Shown piece by piece: positions 44,218 to 52,946 of a stretch of 64,000 bases of DNA. The notes under the pieces are model-generated. The model was not told where the DNA came from, did no database searches, and saw only the letters and a list, made by a program, of their open reading frames with translations. The position numbers were made by a program, and so were the translations under genes. Origin of the DNA: Parasedimentitalea denitrificans (GTDB lineage Bacteria > Pseudomonadota > Alphaproteobacteria > Rhodobacterales > Rhodobacteraceae); the NCBI RefSeq assembly GCF_011813015.1, contig NZ_QHLQ01000013.1, positions 70,037 to 134,036 on the forward strand, written 5' to 3'. How positions within the stretch are numbered: the stretch's first letter is position 1; every line of letters starts with the position of its first letter.

Positions 44218-44589
44218 TCACAGCGCGATTTTGGCGAGCGCAAAAAGCCCGGTGGCGATGGTGGCGTAGCTGATGCAGATCACCAGCATAATCAGCGCTC
44301 TGCGCATCGACCCGCGCGCATAATCTTCGATCATCATCTGCGCACCCTTGTTGAAATGCATGACACCCACAAACAGTGTCATCCCAGTCAGTATCGCCGG
44401 GAAAGGTCGCGCGAATGTGGCCAGCACCTCTTCATGGGTGCCGCCAAGGGCATTGCCCAAAATGTACAGAAAGGTCGGCACCATAAAGGCCAGCGCAACG
44501 GCGCTCACCTGCATGTACCAGTGATGGGCAGTGCCGGTTCCCGAGGCCCCATTGCCCTCGGCCCGCTTACGGGCTGTCAGATAGCGCAT
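44218..44589 (-). CDS. sdhD: succinate dehydrogenase membrane anchor subunit D
   Basis: A 123-residue protein with three transmembrane helices. The N-terminal AEGNGASGTGTAHHWYMQV is typical of alphaproteobacterial SdhD, and GVMHFNKGAQMMIEDY supplies the haem/quinone-side His region. It anchors SdhAB with SdhC and forms the quinone site. Ten bp separate it from sdhC. Confidence 0.93.
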   Translation of the reverse strand: MRYLTARKRAEGNGASGTGTAHHWYMQVSAVALAFMVPTFLYILGNALGGTHEEVLATFARPFPAILTGMTLFVGVMHFNKGAQMMIEDYARGSMRRALIMLVICISYATIATGLFALAKIAL

Positions 44590-44599
44590 GTTCGCCTCC

Positions 44600-44983
44600 T
44601 TATACCAAAAACAGGGTGATGATGGTCAGAACAACCGACCCAATGACGACACCCCAGCCAAGTTTTGTAGCTGTTGGAATGTCCAGCCCGTGGCCCGCAT
44701 CAAAATACAGGTGCCGCAAACCAGCCAGATAGTGGTACCAAACTCCCCACAGGGCCAGCGTCATTACCAGATCACCAAACCAAGAGGTCATCAGACCGTT
44801 CGCCATCTCGAAATACTCAGGCGAGGTCGCAGCGGCAAACAACCACCAGACAACCAGCACCACCGCAACAATCAGAGCGTTGCCGGTGATCCGCGTGAGA
44901 ATCGACGTGATCGAGCTCAGCTGCGGGCGATAGATACTCAGGTGAGGCGAAAGCGGGCGATCACCCGGATTAACATCGGCCAT
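44600..44983 (-). CDS. sdhC: succinate dehydrogenase cytochrome b556 subunit
   Basis: A 127-residue anchor with three transmembrane helices. PLSPHLSIYRPQLSSITSIL is the family signature, and HYLAGLRHLYFD carries the haem b ligand His. It is the first gene of the operon, with GAGGAG just before the start. The paired TGTGATCACA sites lie 114 bp upstream. Confidence 0.95.
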   Translation of the reverse strand: MADVNPGDRPLSPHLSIYRPQLSSITSILTRITGNALIVAVVLVVWWLFAAATSPEYFEMANGLMTSWFGDLVMTLALWGVWYHYLAGLRHLYFDAGHGLDIPTATKLGWGVVIGSVVLTIITLFLV

Positions 44984-45096
44984 GTTGGCTCCTCTTCGGT
45001 TGGCTGACGGTGTTTTAGCGGATTTTTACGTGCTGTCACCCAAACGAATGATAAATATTCATGGTATTTCACATGTTGGCGCTAAAAAATCACAAT

Positions 45097-45127
45097 TGTG
45101 ATCACAGCCTCCGACCTTGTGATCACA
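45097..45127. promoter_or_regulatory. paired TGTGATCACA operators of the sdh operon
   Basis: Two identical perfect 10-bp palindromes TGTGATCACA at 45097-45106 and 45118-45127, 21 bp apart start to start (two helical turns). The nearer one ends 114 bp from the sdhC ATG. An overlapping palindrome TCACAATTGTGA (45090-45101) extends the nearer site. The same pair with the same spacing lies before sucC. The half-site TGTGA recalls CRP/FNR proteins, but the zero spacing is not theirs. The regulator is unknown. Confidence 0.75.
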
Positions 45128-45178
45128 TAATATCAAAATCCTGAAGCCCAATAGAATCGAGCTTTTTATCTCAAAACT

Positions 45179-45853
45179 CTACCCATCCTCCAAGCGCGCA
45201 GTCTGTCGTGCCACCTCTCGCAGCAACTTCATACGTATGCGACTGGGATAATCGGCGAAACTCTCGGCGGTGGCAACAAAGGCCCCGTCACCATGGATTA
45301 CATTCTCAAAAAAGTAGCTGGTCAAGTCTGCATCGCTCTCTTCAATGGCCAGCGCATTTACAGTTACCCCCGCCGAACTCAATTCCTCACGCAGATTCCC
45401 CGGCAGCACCCCTTCGTTTGATGTCCCATCACCAGACACATCAACCACCCGCCGCTTACAATCCGGCACCAGCTCAAACTGTTCCACGGCCAGCAAAAGC
45501 GCCCGACCAATAGCTGTTGAATAATTGCGCCAGGGCCTCTCAACCCTTTGGATGCGATCTGCCAGCCCGCTAAGCGCAGAAAAATCGTCGATCTCGACCC
45601 AGGGAATACTAACCTCTTGGCGGGTGGACCCCGACCACTGTATCAGCGCTACCTGCGCTTTGCCCCGCACTAGGGCCTCTGCCACAATGCCATCGCGCAG
45701 ACCTTCTGCCAGACCATCCATTTGAATGCGGTACTCATCGGCATCCACCGACCCCGATACATCCACCGCCAGAACCAACGCCAGATCACAGGCAAAGCCT
45801 CCAACAGGCGCCCCAAACAAAACCGAAAAAAGCAAAGACCGAAAAAACAACAT
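45179..45853 (-). CDS. DUF1194 (VWA-like) secreted protein
   Basis: A 224-residue protein with a signal peptide MLFFRSLLFSVLFGAPVGGF and a von Willebrand-like domain. The metal-ion motif DVSGSVDADEY (about 32-42) and the later VVDVSGDGTSN are kept. The start at 45853 is chosen because the longer frame runs into an intergenic repeat. Family members are periplasmic or outer proteins in alphaproteobacteria. Binding partners are unknown. Confidence 0.82.
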   Translation of the reverse strand: MLFFRSLLFSVLFGAPVGGFACDLALVLAVDVSGSVDADEYRIQMDGLAEGLRDGIVAEALVRGKAQVALIQWSGSTRQEVSIPWVEIDDFSALSGLADRIQRVERPWRNYSTAIGRALLLAVEQFELVPDCKRRVVDVSGDGTSNEGVLPGNLREELSSAGVTVNALAIEESDADLTSYFFENVIHGDGAFVATAESFADYPSRIRMKLLREVARQTARLEDG

Positions 45854-45930
45854 GTGCGTAACGTAGCAAGCAACAGGCGAAACACCGATCACTTTTTCGC
45901 CATCCCAGGCCCAGCGCACCGCCCCGCTCT

Positions 45931-45978
45931 TCATCTGGCCAAATATATCCCGGGGGTCTGGGGGCAGCGCCCCCAGCC
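45931..45978. repeat. REP-like intergenic repeat, copy 1
   Basis: Contains TCATCTGGCC, AAATAT, CCCGGGGG and the hairpin CTGGGGGC-AGC-GCCCCCAG (45958-45976). The blocks TTCATCTGGCC, AAATAT, CCC.GGGG and GGGGGCAGCGCCCC recur in the same order at 60509-60570. It lies between the phosphatase-like and DUF1194 genes. Confidence 0.7.
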
Positions 45979-45981
45979 TAG

Positions 45982-46554
45982 TTAGACAAGATCTTCCATC
46001 CCCTGCCAGTGCGCCTCCGGCTTCATCGCAACGGTATCAAAGGCAAACCAGCTGCCCCCGTCGACCTGATCCCACTTGCGGTCGATCTCTAGCCCCAACA
46101 GCGCACAATACAGCAGCGTACCAACCGCGCCGTGACCGCAGAACACGACATCACAGCCCGAACTCTTCTCCAGTACCGCGCTGACCTCGGCCACAATACG
46201 TGCCTGCGCATCAACCGCACGCTCCCAACCTCGAACCGATTTCTCAGGCTCAGCAAAAAAGGCATCCGCCGTCGCCTCAAACTCCGGCCCAGCCAAAAAA
46301 CCGGTGGCCGAGCGGCCATTTTCATGCATCTTCGGCCGGACAACAACAGCGCTGCCAGCAGCCCCCGCCAACGGCCAAGCCGTCTCTAGCGCCTTTCGTT
46401 CAGCGCTTGAAACAATCAGATGTCCTGCAAAATCCAGCCGCTGAGCCAAGGCTTGAACGCGCTGCGCTCCAACTTCGTTCAACCGCCAGTCTGGCACCGC
46501 TAAGTTAGGATCTATCACCACTTGGGGATGGGTCAGATAAATCGCGCGCGCCAA
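45982..46554 (-). CDS. histidine-phosphatase-fold protein
   Basis: A 190-residue member of the phosphoglycerate mutase-like superfamily. The catalytic motif normally RHG is THP here (AIYLTHPQVVID), so the His is kept but the phosphate-binding Arg is replaced. VSSAERKALETAWPLA supplies the second Arg, and FCGHGAVGTLL the second His. WFAFDTVAMKPEAHWQG closes the domain. A phosphatase is likely but the substrate is not known, and the altered motif may change activity. Confidence 0.78.
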   Translation of the reverse strand: MARAIYLTHPQVVIDPNLAVPDWRLNEVGAQRVQALAQRLDFAGHLIVSSAERKALETAWPLAGAAGSAVVVRPKMHENGRSATGFLAGPEFEATADAFFAEPEKSVRGWERAVDAQARIVAEVSAVLEKSSGCDVVFCGHGAVGTLLYCALLGLEIDRKWDQVDGGSWFAFDTVAMKPEAHWQGMEDLV

Positions 46555-46567
46555 ATTACATCTCCAC

Positions 46568-47614
46568 TCAGATCGGCATCAATGCCCAGTAATCCAGATC
46601 CAACAGCACGCCCGGCAAGTACTTACCGTCGTCTCCTTTTAGGGTAAACGGCTCCGCCCCGCTGGTTGCCACCAACCGCAGTCGTATGGCGCCAACTCCG
46701 GGCGCGGATGTTTCGGCCTTGCCCAGCACCTCAGACCACGCGCGCACGGTCATTCCCGACGAACAGGGGTTCGCATGTGCGCCGCCATTTAGGCCCACAA
46801 TCATCTGAGCATTAGCCAGCCCGTTGAACGACAAGGCCCGCGCCATTGAAATCACATGACCACCGTAAATCAGCCGCGATCCATCCGGGCGGGCTGTTGC
46901 ATCAAAATGCACCTTGGCTGTGTTCTGCCACAGCCGCGTGGCCAACATGTGCTCAGCCTCTTCAATGGTGACACCATCCACATGGTCAATCATCTCGCCC
47001 ACTTGATAGTCACCCCAGCGATGCGCCTCACCCGCCTGACCAAAATCATAATCTGAGAAGTCCAGCCCCTCGGGGATCACCAGATCCTCTGCCGGGATTA
47101 TCTTGTTCAACTCGGGGATCACCGTTTCCGGTGCCGGCGCATCCAGATCACCCTTACGAACCATCACCCAGCGCACGTATTCCATCACGACCTCATCCCG
47201 CTGGTTCAGCCCGCGCGTACGCACGTAAACCACACCGGATTTCCCGTTTGAGTTCTGCTTGACCCCGATCACCTCGGATTCAGACCGCAGAGTATCGCCC
47301 TCATAGACCGGCAGCAGCCACCGCCCCTCGGCATAACCCAGATTGGCCACCGCATTCAGCGACACATCGGGCACCGTCTTGCCAAACACGACATGAAACG
47401 CCGCCAGATCGTCCAGCGGCGATTTCGGCAGACCAGACTGGCGCGCAAACTCATCTGAAGAATACAGCGCGTGACGAGCTGGATACAAGGCATGATACAA
47501 CGCTCGCTCCCCGCCTGACACCGTACGCGGCACCGCGTGATGCAACACATCACCCACCGCGTAGTCCTCAAAAAAACGTCCAGAGTTTGTTTTGGCCGAA
47601 CTGGTCTTAGTCAT
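46568..47614 (-). CDS. mch: mesaconyl-CoA hydratase (beta-methylmalyl-CoA dehydratase)
   Basis: A 348-residue tandem MaoC/hotdog enzyme starting MTKTSSAKTNSGRFFEDYAV; an ATG 33 bp upstream is possible. It matches the known Rhodobacter enzyme closely (FHVVFGKTVPDVSLNA, YVRWVMVRK, DHVDGVTIEEAEHM, YGGHVISMARALSFNGLANA). It hydrates mesaconyl-C1-CoA to beta-methylmalyl-CoA in the ethylmalonyl-CoA pathway. Its position next to sdh and upstream of mcl2 and mdh follows the order I recall from Rhodobacter sphaeroides. Confidence 0.94.
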   Translation of the reverse strand: MTKTSSAKTNSGRFFEDYAVGDVLHHAVPRTVSGGERALYHALYPARHALYSSDEFARQSGLPKSPLDDLAAFHVVFGKTVPDVSLNAVANLGYAEGRWLLPVYEGDTLRSESEVIGVKQNSNGKSGVVYVRTRGLNQRDEVVMEYVRWVMVRKGDLDAPAPETVIPELNKIIPAEDLVIPEGLDFSDYDFGQAGEAHRWGDYQVGEMIDHVDGVTIEEAEHMLATRLWQNTAKVHFDATARPDGSRLIYGGHVISMARALSFNGLANAQMIVGLNGGAHANPCSSGMTVRAWSEVLGKAETSAPGVGAIRLRLVATSGAEPFTLKGDDGKYLPGVLLDLDYWALMPI

Positions 47615-47705
47615 TTTAGCGTTTCCAATATAACTGGATTTGGACATTCACCCACCCCGGCATGAGTATTGCCGGGGTGAGTGAATTCAACATCTTGGAA
47701 ACGCC

Positions 47706-47909
47706 TTAGTGCGCTCCAAGCTTGGTTTCAGGGGTGTAAGTGCCCTCGACCTCTTTCACCACGGACTGGCCACAGCGCATGATACCTTTGACCGGGTCAA
47801 AGGTCTGGGTTGGATCGCCGTACAGCTCCCACCCTTTGTTTAGCGCGTCTGTGACCTTGTGGCAGAATGCCGAAGTGTCATCTTCGCTCAAAAAACGATA
47901 TAGTTTCAT
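47706..47909 (-). CDS. DUF1737 domain protein
   Basis: A 67-residue protein, almost all one DUF1737 domain. MKLYRFLSEDDTSAFCHKVT, NKGWELYGDPTQTFD and MRCGQSVVKEV are typical. The fold is small alpha/beta and the function unknown. It is encoded between mch and nnrU in the same direction and is a conserved small companion of the ethylmalonyl-CoA genes in this family. Confidence 0.85.
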   Translation of the reverse strand: MKLYRFLSEDDTSAFCHKVTDALNKGWELYGDPTQTFDPVKGIMRCGQSVVKEVEGTYTPETKLGAH

Positions 47910-47915
47910 AGTATC

Positions 47916-48464
47916 TTATCCTGGAAAGGGCGAAGGCCCGATTAGTCCATGCACATAGCCGATCACGGCCAGCAGCACGATTGAAGCAGCAAAGAACATA
48001 CCGTCCTTAGCCAGCGAGCCATCTTTGCGAGGGGTCCAGTCTGGTTCAGCCCGGTTGATCACAACAACCTCGACCACACCCCAGATCAGCAACCCACCAA
48101 ACAGCACGATCGACGCCATGTCGCCGTTGACCAGCAGGTGAGCGACGGCCCACAGACGGAACCCCATCAGCATCGGATGGCGCACACGCGACAGCAGCAT
48201 GCCCTTGGTGCCGGCCGGGCTCATCGCCCATATACCAATCAACACCAGCAGATTGTTCACATGCGTCAGATAGCTCGGCGGGAACCACACGTTGACAAAA
48301 GGCGCGGCGCGATAGCCGACAACCATAAGCGCAACACTTGCCAGCAGCGTCACTGCGACCAGCCCTTGACCTTTGCTGCCTAACGCGGCCCGCGCTTCGG
48401 GCATGACCCGTTTGAACAGATGTGCCCCAATCCAGAGCAGAATGCCTATGACCATTAACGTCAT
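47916..48464 (-). CDS. NnrU-family membrane protein
   Basis: A 182-residue protein with about five transmembrane helices. HLFKRVMPEARAALGSKGQG near the N-terminus and SRVRHPMLMGFRLWAVAHLL in the middle are NnrU signatures. The family is named from denitrification clusters, and relatives resemble isoprenylcysteine methyltransferase-type membrane proteins. No nitric-oxide genes are near, so the role here is unknown. It is 6 bp upstream of the DUF1737 gene. Confidence 0.88.
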   Translation of the reverse strand: MTLMVIGILLWIGAHLFKRVMPEARAALGSKGQGLVAVTLLASVALMVVGYRAAPFVNVWFPPSYLTHVNNLLVLIGIWAMSPAGTKGMLLSRVRHPMLMGFRLWAVAHLLVNGDMASIVLFGGLLIWGVVEVVVINRAEPDWTPRKDGSLAKDGMFFAASIVLLAVIGYVHGLIGPSPFPG

Positions 48465-48523
48465 TTCAGTTTTCCCATTGTGTTAACTCAAGCGCTTCCA
48501 GTCGAAACGCATCGACCCAACGC

Positions 48524-49378
48524 CTAAGCGGAAACTGCAGCGATTGCATCTGCTTTTGCGATTATCTCTCTCGCGGTGGCCACATGTAGGTTTTCCACGA
48601 TTTTGCCATCCACCACGGCAACCCCCTGCCCTGCGGCCTCGGCCTCTTCAAAGGCAGCGATTTGGCGGCTGGCCAGCTCCATTTCAGCATCTGACGGCGC
48701 AAAGGCGGTATTGGCAACATCAACCTGCGCTGGATGGATCAGCGTCTTGCCGTCAAATCCCATATCGCGACCCTGATTACATTCCTCGGCCAGACCTTCG
48801 GCATCCTTGAATGCATTGTAGACACCATCAACGATCACCAGCCCCTCGGCCTTGGCCGCCAGCAGACAAACGCTCAGCCCAGCCATCAGCGGCAAACGAT
48901 CCGCCCGGAACCGGGTTTGCAGCTCTTTGGCCAGATCATTGGTCCCCATGACCATACCCTGCAACTTGGGGTGCGCGGCAATCTCGGCTGCGTTCAACAT
49001 ACCACGCGGCGTTTCCATCATTGCCCAGATCGGCAAGTCACCTGTGATTTCGGCCAACGAGTCCAGATCCGCCTGAGATGAGACTTTGGGCAACAACACC
49101 GCATCACAGTCCATCTGCGCCACGGCCTTGGCATCGGCGACCCCCCATTCGGTATCGAACCCGTTGATGCGCACAATCCGCATCCGGTTTCCGTATCCGC
49201 CTTGCTGCAACTCTTGCGCCAAGGTCTCGCGTGCCGAAACCTTCTCCGCAATCGACACCGCATCCTCAAGATCAAAGATCACCGCATCAACCGGCAATCC
49301 CCTTGCCTTATCCAAAGCCCGCGGTTTTGAGCCGGGAATATACAACACCGAACGAAAGGGGCGCGAGCGGATATCCAT
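48524..49378 (-). CDS. mcl2: (3S)-malyl-CoA thioesterase / HpcH-type lyase homologue
   Basis: A 284-residue HpcH/HpaI/CitE-fold protein. FRSVLYIPGSKPRALDKARG, VIFDLEDAVSIAEK with the metal-site Glu-Asp, VLLPKVSSQADL, WAMMETPRGMLNA and GKTLIHPAQVDVANTAF are all conserved. The short form next to mch resembles Mcl2 of Rhodobacter, which hydrolyses (3S)-malyl-CoA to malate and CoA. A citrate-lyase-beta-like activity cannot be excluded. It is the first gene of the minus-strand series with NnrU, DUF1737 and mch. Confidence 0.85.
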   Translation of the reverse strand: MDIRSRPFRSVLYIPGSKPRALDKARGLPVDAVIFDLEDAVSIAEKVSARETLAQELQQGGYGNRMRIVRINGFDTEWGVADAKAVAQMDCDAVLLPKVSSQADLDSLAEITGDLPIWAMMETPRGMLNAAEIAAHPKLQGMVMGTNDLAKELQTRFRADRLPLMAGLSVCLLAAKAEGLVIVDGVYNAFKDAEGLAEECNQGRDMGFDGKTLIHPAQVDVANTAFAPSDAEMELASRQIAAFEEAEAAGQGVAVVDGKIVENLHVATAREIIAKADAIAAVSA

Positions 49379-49405
49379 GTTATCTCTCCAGGTTGTAAAG
49401 TTGCG

Positions 49406-49421
49406 GAATCGATAGCGATTC
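49406..49421. promoter_or_regulatory. inverted repeat upstream of mcl2
   Basis: GAATCG-ATAG-CGATTC, a perfect 6-bp dyad, 28 bp upstream of the mcl2 start on the minus strand. It may be an operator. No regulator is suggested. Confidence 0.35.
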
Positions 49422-49560
49422 GGTCATTAAATTACAAGAAAAAACATTCTGCATCGCAGCATTTGAGTTTTATTATTCAAGCTTCTCAATGGCTAAACCC
49501 ATAAAAATAAGGGCCAGAACGGCGTGTTAATACTTTTTCAGCACCTTTTGAACACACTAG

Positions 49561-49632
49561 TTACATCGAACCCATTACCTTCCAGCCAGAACGGCGAAGA
49601 TCGAGGTTAGAACGGCTCAAGGTTCGATGTAA
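49561..49632. other. large stem-loop with AGAACGGC repeats
   Basis: TTACATCGAACC (49561-49572) and GGTTCGATGTAA (49621-49632) are perfect 12-bp inverted repeats enclosing 48 bases. Inside, AGCC / GGCT can extend the stem. AGAACGGC occurs twice inside (49588-49595, 49609-49616, 21 bp apart) and once outside at 49516-49523. It sits in the 345-bp stretch between divergent mcl2 and a small secreted-protein gene. It could be a structured 5' UTR, an sRNA or a protein-binding array. Confidence 0.5.
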
Positions 49633-49723
49633 GTCAGAAACCGGCTCGCTACGGAACTATCGAGGGTAGTGCGTGATACAAGTTCACGTAGTACAGGCCG
49701 CTCCGGAAAAAAGGGTAAAACCC

Positions 49724-50041
49724 ATGATGAAGACGATGATTAAACTGACTATAAGCTTAGGCTTCATAGCAATGGCAACTCAGCAGGCAACTGCTCAACA
49801 AAACAGAAATTGCGCTCCTCGCGAGGCCGTCGTTGACCGTCTTGCCAGCACCTATGGTGAAAGCCGACAGAGCATCGGACTGGGTGAACGAGGTATGGTT
49901 ATCGAAACCTTCGCCTCTTCAGATACCGGCACTTGGACCATCACTGTGACCACTCCGAACGGCCTAACGTGCCTGGTGGCGTCTGGACAGTCTTGGGAAG
50001 AATTGGCCGAAGCACTGCCCCCACAAGGCAACGACGCTTAA
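49724..50041 (+). CDS. small secreted protein of unknown function
   Basis: A 105-residue protein from MMKTMIKLTISLGFIAMATQ with AAGGG eight bases before the ATG. The signal peptide ends near ATA-QQN. The mature part has CAPREAVVDRLASTYGESRQ, RGMVIETFASSDTGTW and TVTTPNGLTCLVASGQSW. Two cysteines bracket the domain and may pair. Similar small proteins are common in Rhodobacteraceae, function unknown. Confidence 0.75.
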   Translation: MMKTMIKLTISLGFIAMATQQATAQQNRNCAPREAVVDRLASTYGESRQSIGLGERGMVIETFASSDTGTWTITVTTPNGLTCLVASGQSWEELAEALPPQGNDA

Positions 50042-51489
<1,448 letters not shown>

Positions 51490-51510
51490 GCAATTATCGA
51501 CAGCCAACTA

Positions 51511-51540
51511 AAAAGGCCCGCATTTGCGGGCCTTTTTTAA
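51511..51540. terminator. bidirectional terminator between mdh and a DUF4345 gene
   Basis: AAAAGGCCCGC and GCGGGCCTTTT pair perfectly around ATTT with T-runs on both strands, serving both convergent genes. Confidence 0.9.
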
Positions 51541-51562
51541 TGATAGATGCCTGTCCGCCAAA

Positions 51563-51958
51563 TCAAACAGGGTCAACTCGGCGCCAAAAAACAAACGCAC
51601 ACATCAGACCGATGCCAATCTCCAATGCCAACGCGAACAATAAGTTGGAATGCGGCACCCCATCGATGGCAAGACTGATTACCCGCCCTCCTCCATAAGA
51701 CAGATATAGCATCGCGGCCACAGCTAGCGCAGCGGTCCGAATTTTTGGCAGCCCGATTGATGCCAACATGATCAGGCCGAAGACCGTCAACGCCATCGCC
51801 GGCGCTCTGACTTCGCTCAACATGCTTGCGTTGTCTCCAAGAGCAATTTCCGACGACGCATAAAAGGCTACGGGCGAAAACCCCACCAACAGACCGATAC
51901 CAATGGCAATACCACCAGCAACAGCCAGAACCCCTTTTTCTCCGATAGTATTCTTCAT
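51563..51958 (-). CDS. DUF4345 membrane protein
   Basis: A 131-residue protein with four predicted transmembrane helices (about 10-32, 52-68, 76-92 and 104-124). MLSEVRAPAMALTVFGLIM in the middle and the LYLSYGGGRVISLAIDGVPH segment fit DUF4345. Function unknown. It is divergent from a TetR regulator, and two copies of a palindromic site lie in the shared region, so the TetR protein very likely controls it. Confidence 0.78.
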   Translation of the reverse strand: MKNTIGEKGVLAVAGGIAIGIGLLVGFSPVAFYASSEIALGDNASMLSEVRAPAMALTVFGLIMLASIGLPKIRTAALAVAAMLYLSYGGGRVISLAIDGVPHSNLLFALALEIGIGLMCAFVFWRRVDPV

Positions 51959-51990
51959 TGCCTCAAATTCCTTTCACCCAACAAGACACC

Positions 51991-52051
51991 CAACTTTACA
52001 CTGTGTAAAGTTGACAAATTCCGAAATATGGACAACTTGACACTATGTCAA
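51991..52051. promoter_or_regulatory. two TetR-type operators between DUF4345 and tetR
   Basis: Site 1 (51991-52013) is a perfect palindrome with arms CAACTTTACAC and GTGTAAAGTTG around one T. Site 2 (52033-52051) is a close copy, CAACTTGACACTATGTCAA, and covers the regulator's own start codon. Sixteen of 19 bases agree. The layout implies autorepression and repression of the divergent gene. Confidence 0.75.
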
Positions 52052-52647
52052 CCTCCCCCCCCAACACCCGAACCAAGATTCTGCAGGCGACACTCGATCT
52101 CTTGTTTGCTGATCCACCTTCAAAAACCCGCATGTCAGATGTTGCCACGCAGGCAGGCGTTTCGCGCCAAGCGGTTTACCTCCATTTCGAAAACCGAACA
52201 GACCTACTGATCGCCGCCACCCATTTTCTCGACGAAACGCTGGATACCAAAGCCCGCCTTGCCGCCAGTCGCAATGCCCGGTCCGGGCTAGAGCGGTTGC
52301 AGGCCTTTGTCGCCGCCTGGGGCGGTTACATTCCGGAAATCTACAAGATTGCCACCGTTCTGATATCACTCAGCAAAACGGATAAGGCCGCTGCCACCGC
52401 CTGGGAAAACCGTATGCAAGATATGCGGGAAGGCTGTGCAGCAGCGATCGATGCGCTGAACGCTGATGGAACGCTGTCACCCAGCTTTAGCCCGGATGAC
52501 GCCACTGATCTGCTGTGGACCATGCTATCCGTTAGCAATTGGGAACACAGTACTCGCGCCTGTGGGTGGGATCAGGAAAAATATCTGACAGTTTTGACCC
52601 TAGCCACCCGAACTTTATTCTATTCAGAGCCATCTAAGTTGCCTTGA
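52045..52647 (+). CDS. TetR/AcrR-family transcriptional regulator
   Basis: A 200-residue regulator. The HTH is at about 7-52, with SDVATQAGVSRQAVYLHFEN as the recognition region. The C-terminal all-helical domain is variable and binds an unknown ligand. Its start codon lies within the second of two palindromic sites, which suggests autoregulation. Its ligand may relate to the DUF4345 membrane protein. Confidence 0.9.
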   Translation: MSTSPPNTRTKILQATLDLLFADPPSKTRMSDVATQAGVSRQAVYLHFENRTDLLIAATHFLDETLDTKARLAASRNARSGLERLQAFVAAWGGYIPEIYKIATVLISLSKTDKAAATAWENRMQDMREGCAAAIDALNADGTLSPSFSPDDATDLLWTMLSVSNWEHSTRACGWDQEKYLTVLTLATRTLFYSEPSKLP

Positions 52648-52805
52648 CCTAAGGAAACAAAGAGATTTTGACCACCACCCATAAGCCCTCCCAAATAGTG
52701 GGCGCGGCTGTTTTCCTGTGCCTTTTCCTACAATAGTCTTCACCGAAACCTGTTTTTTTTGAAAAATGTTACGCGCGAATCAGTTCCGTGAACGAATTGG
52801 TAATA

Positions 52806-52836
52806 TGTGATCACAGCTTTCTGGGGTGTGATCACA
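52806..52836. promoter_or_regulatory. paired TGTGATCACA operators of the suc operon
   Basis: TGTGATCACA at 52806-52815 and 52827-52836, start to start 21 bp, the second ending 110 bp before the sucC ATG. Sequence, spacing and distance to the gene equal those upstream of sdhC. The pair most likely binds one regulator cooperatively on one DNA face. Confidence 0.78.
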
Positions 52837-52946
52837 AAATCCAAAAAACACCGCGAATTCGTGGCCTCCTGCAAAATAACCCTTTAACCACAGGTGCTAT
52901 CGCAGCGTATAAACGCGACAATCGTAGTCAGACGGGACAGTTTCAG

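Noticed and set aside
45090..45127. Reading the TGTGA/TCACA sites as CRP or FNR boxes
   Set aside because: CRP needs TGTGA-N6-TCACA; here the half-sites are fused with no spacer, so the name is not used.
52788..52946. 53-codon N-terminal extension of sucC
   Set aside because: It runs through the two operators, and the family start MNIHEYQAK is at 52947.
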